Assembly (NCBI GenBank): GCA_016195505.1
Contig: JACPZN010000100.1
Location: 1-10,517, forward strand
From: Nitrospirota bacterium
GTDB lineage: Bacteria > Nitrospirota > Nitrospiria > Nitrospirales > Nitrospiraceae
Length of the DNA: 10,517 nucleotides
Reading direction: 5' to 3'
Below the pieces are notes generated by a model that saw only the letters and a list, made by a program, of their open reading frames with translations, was not told the origin of the DNA and did no database searches. Positions 7,094 to 10,517 of this stretch are shown here, piece by piece; position 1 is the first letter of the stretch; each line of letters begins with the position of its first letter. Both the position numbers and the translations under genes were made by a program.

Positions 7094-7498
7094 ATGACCG
7101 ATCAAGAGATTGCCTCTAAGATCATTCAAGCCCTTGCCCACTATCTCAAACGAGATCCAGCCTCCATTACGGAAGCCCATCATCTGCGAGACGACCTTGG
7201 ACTCGACTCGGTGGCCGTCATCGAACTGCTCTTTGAGATTGAGGAAAGATTCAAGATTCAAATTCCCGATCAAGATCTCCCGGGGCTGAGCACCGTAGGG
7301 TCGGTCGCTGCATACGTACAACAACGGCTCACCTCCGGCACGTCTGCCCCCGCTTTGGCTAAACCCGCCCGGACCTCAGCCAAGCCTGCCCGGGTGACAG
7401 CCAAACCCTCCCGAACCTCAGCTAAGCCTGCTCCAGCTCGTAACCCTAAGAAATCCGCTCCCACCTCTAAGAAAAAGAAGAAGGTAACCACCCAATGA
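7094..7498 (+). CDS. Acyl carrier protein with basic repeat tail
   Basis: A 134-residue protein made of an acyl carrier domain (about 1-80) and a basic low-complexity tail (about 84-134). The carrier domain has the four-helix pattern and the phosphopantetheine attachment site LGLDSV, with Ser39 as the modified residue; Val replaces the more usual Leu after it. The region after it, ELLFEIEERFKIQIPD, is the acidic helix II that docks partner enzymes. The tail has four heptads (AKPARTS, AKPARVT, AKPSRTS, AKPAPAR) and then a run of lysines, giving a positively charged extension rarely seen on ACPs, which are normally about 75-80 residues and acidic. AAGGAG lies 8 nt before the ATG. The stop overlaps the lpxD start (ATGA), so the two are translationally coupled, and the protein probably carries acyl chains to LpxD and from the upstream KAS II. 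That pairing is inferred from position. Confidence 0.88.
   Translation: MTDQEIASKIIQALAHYLKRDPASITEAHHLRDDLGLDSVAVIELLFEIEERFKIQIPDQDLPGLSTVGSVAAYVQQRLTSGTSAPALAKPARTSAKPARVTAKPSRTSAKPAPARNPKKSAPTSKKKKKVTTQ
7358..7441 (+). repeat. Four 21-bp tandem repeats encoding AKPxRxS heptads in the ACP tail
   Basis: Codons 89-116 of the ACP gene form four consecutive 21-bp units, each starting GCT or GCC followed by AAA or AAG and then a CCN codon for Ala-Lys-Pro. The units differ mostly at wobble positions, and the fourth has drifted to AKPAPAR. Repeats of this kind can change in copy number by slippage, so tail length could vary between strains. Confidence 0.8.
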
Positions 7499-8595
7499 CT
7501 GCCCCACGGTTGCCCAGCCCGGTTACCCTCTCGGAGATCCATGAGGTCGTCGGAGGCACGATCCACGGAAATGAACGAACTCAAGTGTCCGAGTTGGCCA
7601 GTTTGCGTGAGGCGAACCCCAAGGCCTTATCTTTCATCGCAAATGACAAAGTGCTGAAAACTACGGGGGATCTTCGTGCGGCAGCCTTGCTCGTCCATCG
7701 ACATCTGCCGGAGTTCGCAATCCCTCAAATCGTGGTGGGCAATCCCTTGTTGGCTTATGCCCGCGTCGCGCAGAAATTCTTTGTGCGTCCCACTGCTCCC
7801 CGCGGCATCGCCAAAGACCTGTCCCAAGGAGCGGATGTGCAAATCGGAGCCGACCCATCAATCTGGCCCTTCGTGACTCTTGGTGACCGCGTTACGATCG
7901 GAGCCCGCGTCACACTGTATCCAGGAGTCTTCGTGGGCTCTGATTCGACGATCGGTGACGATTCCGTCTTATATCCCAACGCCGTTGTTCGGGAAGGGTG
8001 TTCACTCGGCGCACGAGTGATCGTGCATAGCGGAACCGTGATCGGATCTGACGGCTTTGGGTACGTCCAGCATCAGGGCCGCCATCACAAGATTCCGCAA
8101 CTCGGCGGCGTAGTCATTGAAGATGACGTTGAATTGGGAGCCAACGTCACCATCGACCGCGCTACATTCGGCCGGACCGTTATTAAACGGGGTACCAAGG
8201 TGGATAACCTTGTCCAAATCGCCCATAACGTCACTGTCGGAGAACACTCAATCGTCGTCGCTCAGGTGGGCATCGCCGGCAGTACCACGATCGGCCATCA
8301 TGTGATGATCGGTGGGCAAGCCGGGCTTTCGGACCATATCAACATCGGCGACCAGGTCATGATTGCCGCCAAGGCGGGAGTGAATCGGAGCTTTGAGTCG
8401 AACCAGATTCTCTCCGGAACCCCGGCAATGCCCCACGAAAGAGCGTTGAAGGTTCAGGCCGTCATTCACCACCTGCCTGTGCTCAGAGAGCTTGTGCGAA
8501 GCCTGGAACAGCGTGTGGAGACGCTCGAGAAGCGGTCAAATAACAAGTCGGCACGACCGGAGCGAGTCAAATCAATACGTCCCAGGAAGAAATGA
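7495..8595 (+). CDS. lpxD: UDP-3-O-acylglucosamine N-acyltransferase LpxD
   Basis: LpxD transfers a 3-hydroxyacyl chain from ACP to the 2-amino group of UDP-3-O-acylglucosamine, an early lipid A step in the cytosol. The 366-residue protein has the expected three parts: an N-terminal uridine-binding domain (about 10-100, with ALSFIAN), a left-handed beta-helix of hexapeptide repeats (about 112-305, for example IGADPSIWPFVTLGDRV), and a C-terminal helical part (about 312-348). The catalytic base is His244 in QIAHNV, and GSDGFGY followed by KIPQLGGV is the family signature. The last residues (about 347-366) form a basic tail rich in Arg and Lys, beyond the usual end. The ATG overlaps the ACP stop codon, so translation is coupled to its likely acyl donor. 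LpxA, FabZ and LpxC, often neighbours elsewhere, are not in the window. Confidence 0.95.
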   Translation: MTAPRLPSPVTLSEIHEVVGGTIHGNERTQVSELASLREANPKALSFIANDKVLKTTGDLRAAALLVHRHLPEFAIPQIVVGNPLLAYARVAQKFFVRPTAPRGIAKDLSQGADVQIGADPSIWPFVTLGDRVTIGARVTLYPGVFVGSDSTIGDDSVLYPNAVVREGCSLGARVIVHSGTVIGSDGFGYVQHQGRHHKIPQLGGVVIEDDVELGANVTIDRATFGRTVIKRGTKVDNLVQIAHNVTVGEHSIVVAQVGIAGSTTIGHHVMIGGQAGLSDHINIGDQVMIAAKAGVNRSFESNQILSGTPAMPHERALKVQAVIHHLPVLRELVRSLEQRVETLEKRSNNKSARPERVKSIRPRKK

Positions 8596-8608
8596 GGCGC
8601 TCACTCAT

Positions 8609-9130
8609 CTACCTGACAACGCTCCGCCAGAAAAACAGTCGCGCCCAATAGAATCCTGCCCACGGCATTAGCAAAGCAGGAACAATGTGTACCTGCCCGT
8701 ACAAAAGCGCCGCCATGGCGCTTCCCACAAGGATTGTCACACCAGCAAGGTAGGCCAGCGGGATAAACGAACGTCCGGGATGGTCGATGGTCACGGACTG
8801 AGGTTCCTTCTTCACCTTCCCTCTCTGTTTGATCGATCCCTGTCTCATGCGAGCTGCTAGAACTTCGGGAAATCGTCTCAAGAGATACTGATGATACCGA
8901 GTTTGTGCCACGCCGATGGCCACCCCCAAAGTGATGAGGCCTGAACTTTGATAAAAGGTGCTCCAGGTGTAACTATCCGTCGCGATGAGCTGGTAACCCA
9001 GCCCTCCAACCCCTCCCATCAGACAGATCAGTCCTACGAGACCCGATGGAAAAAGGATGTAAGATTTTACATAGTCATGCGCTTGCTGAACGATCTGTTC
9101 TGTGCGATGAACTGTAACGAGTCTGGGCAC
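8609..9130 (-). CDS. Four-helix membrane protein of unknown function
   Basis: I do not recognise the family. The protein of about 173 residues has a short polar N-terminus, two hydrophobic segments (about 26-49 and 62-77), a basic loop of about 40 residues with many Arg and Lys (RRF, KQRGKVKKE), and two further segments (about 122-145 and 148-168) ending in an aromatic stretch. By the positive-inside rule the loop and both termini should face the cytoplasm. No catalytic or metal-binding motif is visible. The start is probably GTG at 9130, with AGAGG 5 nt upstream; GTG at 9136 is an alternative adding two residues. The gene has its own promoter (9172-9199) and converges on lpxD with 13 bases between the stops, so it is not part of the lipid A operon. 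Confidence 0.75.
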   Translation of the reverse strand: MPRLVTVHRTEQIVQQAHDYVKSYILFPSGLVGLICLMGGVGGLGYQLIATDSYTWSTFYQSSGLITLGVAIGVAQTRYHQYLLRRFPEVLAARMRQGSIKQRGKVKKEPQSVTIDHPGRSFIPLAYLAGVTILVGSAMAALLYGQVHIVPALLMPWAGFYWARLFFWRSVVR

Positions 9131-9171
9131 TGACACCTCTATGAATGGTAGAATGTTTTGTTCGGCCCAGC

Positions 9172-9199
9172 ATTATAACCATCCGCCCCAAGACTTCAA
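9172..9199 (-). promoter_or_regulatory. Sigma-70-type promoter of the four-helix membrane protein gene
   Basis: On the - strand TTGAAG (9199-9194, 4 of 6 to consensus), a 16-bp spacer and a perfect TATAAT (9177-9172). Transcription would begin near 9165, leaving a leader of about 35 nt to the GTG at 9130. Confidence 0.6.
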
Positions 9200-9724
9200 A
9201 GCGTACAAGAATGGACAAGACTTGAATGGAATTGAGCGTGCGACTCAGAGCCTTATCTCATCGCGTGATTCTGCTAAGAACACAAGCCGTTTCGGTTTCA
9301 GAATTACCGGAGATGTGCCGGAGCACGGAATTTTTGTTCTCTCCGCGGATTTCTTCTTCGGACCCCTGTGAAAATTCATCGACGACACTTCTTGGTCGCT
9401 CCAGAAGCTTCAATACTTATTCTCGACGATGTCTCCCCCTCTCAATTCAGCATATTTGTTGTTGTGCGCTCCGAAGCTCTTTCTTCGTGTCCACAAAAAG
9501 TGTGTATGGCCTGTGGATATCCATGTGGATTAACTAGGTACGTGGAGTCAGCAGGCCTTCTCAAGCGCTCTGCCAATTTATTGGGCAGACTTTCATGAAT
9601 AATGTTGAGAGCTTATACGTAATAGGGACGAGAACAACAGCACCCACCACTTATGGTGCAGGTGCCGTAAATTCAGGCAGATAGAAGCGGGCCCTTGATC
9701 GTGCCAGAACCAGCATGACTCTGT
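9200..9724. other. Non-coding interval with small palindromes and no convincing gene
   Basis: About 525 bases between two - strand genes. Short open frames exist on the + strand, but they lack ribosome sites and family-like sequence. Visible structure: the 10-bp palindrome TGGATATCCA at 9514-9523, overlapped by the direct repeat TGTGGAT at 9512-9518 and 9524-9530; an inverted repeat TCTGCC/GGCAGA at 9569-9574 and 9584-9589; and a hairpin at 9640-9665, listed separately. It is more AT-rich than its surroundings. No tRNA or known RNA motif was recognised. Confidence 0.5.
9640..9665 (-). terminator. Possible weak terminator downstream of the last gene
   Basis: On the - strand, GCACC-TG-CACC, the loop ATAAGT, then GGTG-GGTGC form a 9-bp GC-rich stem with a 2-nt bulge, followed by the moderately T-rich TGTTGTTCT. 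It starts about 60 nt past the stop at 9725. The T-tract is imperfect, so termination is only suggested. Confidence 0.35.
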
Positions 9725-10517
9725 TCATACGGGAAGGATTTCTTCGATGGAAGCCCGTTCGAGACGGCCAAGCGTAACCCACTGCTCGGCCATTGGAACC
9801 AGCGCCAGAAGACGCTCTTCAACGGCCTGTAATCGCTGCGGCAAGGTCTCAACTTTCCGATAGGCCGCCGCCGAGAGGAACGACTTCAGCCCTTGTAGAA
9901 ACATCATAATGGTCATGGCGTGGATTGTTTTTGCGAAATCGTGCAGCGCTTCGGCATGAGCGAGAATAGGCCCAAGCTGGGAAGCCGTTACAAAATCTAG
10001 CGTACCCTGTTCACGCAAATGCATGAGCATTCCTGTCATCGCAGGCACCCGCTCATGCACTTCCCGTAAAAACTTTTCGTCCAACTGACCGAGATCGCGA
10101 AGAATTCGCTCAACAGTCTCGACGGTAATTTGATCTTGCTGCTCCCCGACTTCCTGCTCAGCACGATAAATAACCGCTTCCAACACATCTCTGGCAGGTT
10201 GAATCGAGCGAGCACGAGCGTGCTGAAGTTCACGCAACGCTCTGAGCAATGGAATAGACGAAGCCACCCGTTCCGGTATGAGCGGGCGAGACAACGGAGC
10301 ATTAGTTTCTGTTTCTAATTTGGAGCACGCTCCTTCGGAGATCGTTTCAAGCCATTCGAGCTTGTCCATCGGTCTGTTAACTTCAGGGAGATCCCCAGCC
10401 AGACGATGAACCGCGGCCGAAATTCGGCTGAGCCCGACGTGAAACGACCTCAGCGTCTCCGCTCTTGACTCCCCTCCGGCTGCACCGACATCCTGCAGAA
10501 TCGGCAGGAGACTAGAC
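9725..10517 (-). CDS. Helical protein of unknown function, 3' part (open to window edge)
   Basis: The frame ends at 9725 and has no stop between the ATG at 10369 and the window edge, which adds 49 codons (ending LAGDLPEVNRP before the methionine). No Shine-Dalgarno precedes the ATG at 10369, so that methionine is probably internal and the true start lies outside the window. At least 263 residues are visible. The composition is rich in Leu, Ala, Glu and Arg with heptad-like spacing, so it should be almost all helical, and there is no signal peptide or clear membrane segment. The C-terminal third (MTGMLMHLREQGTLDF ... MMFLQGLKSFLS) resembles in style the DUF1641-type helical proteins, but I cannot confirm that. 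No catalytic motif is visible. Its promoter and upstream partners are outside the window. Confidence 0.7.
   Translation of the reverse strand, partial: SSLLPILQDVGAAGGESRAETLRSFHVGLSRISAAVHRLAGDLPEVNRPMDKLEWLETISEGACSKLETETNAPLSRPLIPERVASSIPLLRALRELQHARARSIQPARDVLEAVIYRAEQEVGEQQDQITVETVERILRDLGQLDEKFLREVHERVPAMTGMLMHLREQGTLDFVTASQLGPILAHAEALHDFAKTIHAMTIMMFLQGLKSFLSAAAYRKVETLPQRLQAVEERLLALVPMAEQWVTLGRLERASIEEILPV

Noticed and set aside
6867..7119. Small frames on both strands between fabF and the ACP gene
   Set aside because: Translations look random, one runs into the ACP gene out of frame, and no ribosome site fits.
9487..9532. Replication origin
   Set aside because: Only two near-match DnaA 9-mers and no dnaA, dnaN, parAB or gidA-type neighbours, so only a binding-site suggestion is kept.
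9141..9598. Three overlapping + strand frames of 76-103 codons in the last intergenic region
   Set aside because: The first begins within the leader and covers the promoter of the divergent membrane gene. None has a ribosome site or recognisable motif, and the GTGA overlap between two of them appears coincidental.

Overview
The window is ordinary chromosomal DNA of a Gram-negative (diderm) bacterium with a moderately high GC content. It carries lipopolysaccharide export genes (lptF, lptG) and lipid A synthesis genes (lpxD) together with fatty-acid enzymes. The order lptF-lptG-fabF-acp-lpxD and the protein style recall Nitrospirota (Nitrospira-like) genomes, but that is from memory of gene neighbourhoods and is not proven by the sequence. 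There is no sign of phage, transposon, CRISPR, tRNA or rRNA.

Left part (1-3034): the 3' end of a D-2-hydroxyacid dehydrogenase gene on the + strand runs convergently into a long TPR-protein gene on the - strand, with 10 bases between the two stop codons. Upstream of the TPR gene, also on the - strand, is a small cold-shock protein gene. Two adjacent hairpins lie between these two genes.

Centre (3249-8595, + strand): a near-consensus sigma-70 promoter is followed by lptF and lptG (5-nt gap), a beta-ketoacyl-ACP synthase II gene (79-nt gap), an acyl carrier protein gene (260-nt gap) and lpxD, which overlaps the ACP stop codon by ATGA. Functionally the group joins acyl-chain elongation (KAS II plus ACP), the ACP-dependent N-acylation step of lipid A synthesis (LpxD), and LPS extraction from the inner membrane (LptF/LptG of the LptB2FGC transporter). 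The ACP is unusual: a normal carrier domain is followed by a strongly basic tail of about 45 residues built from four tandem heptads of the type AKPxRxS. This is the most distinctive item in the window.

Right part (8609-10517): a four-helix membrane protein gene of unknown function lies on the - strand with its own TATAAT promoter. It is followed by about 590 bases without a convincing gene, then by the 3' part of a helical protein gene of unknown function on the - strand that stays open to the window edge.

I see no clearly new multi-gene system. The best leads are the tailed ACP and its coupling to lpxD, the promoter with an internal palindrome upstream of lptF, the csp 3' hairpins and the non-coding stretches.
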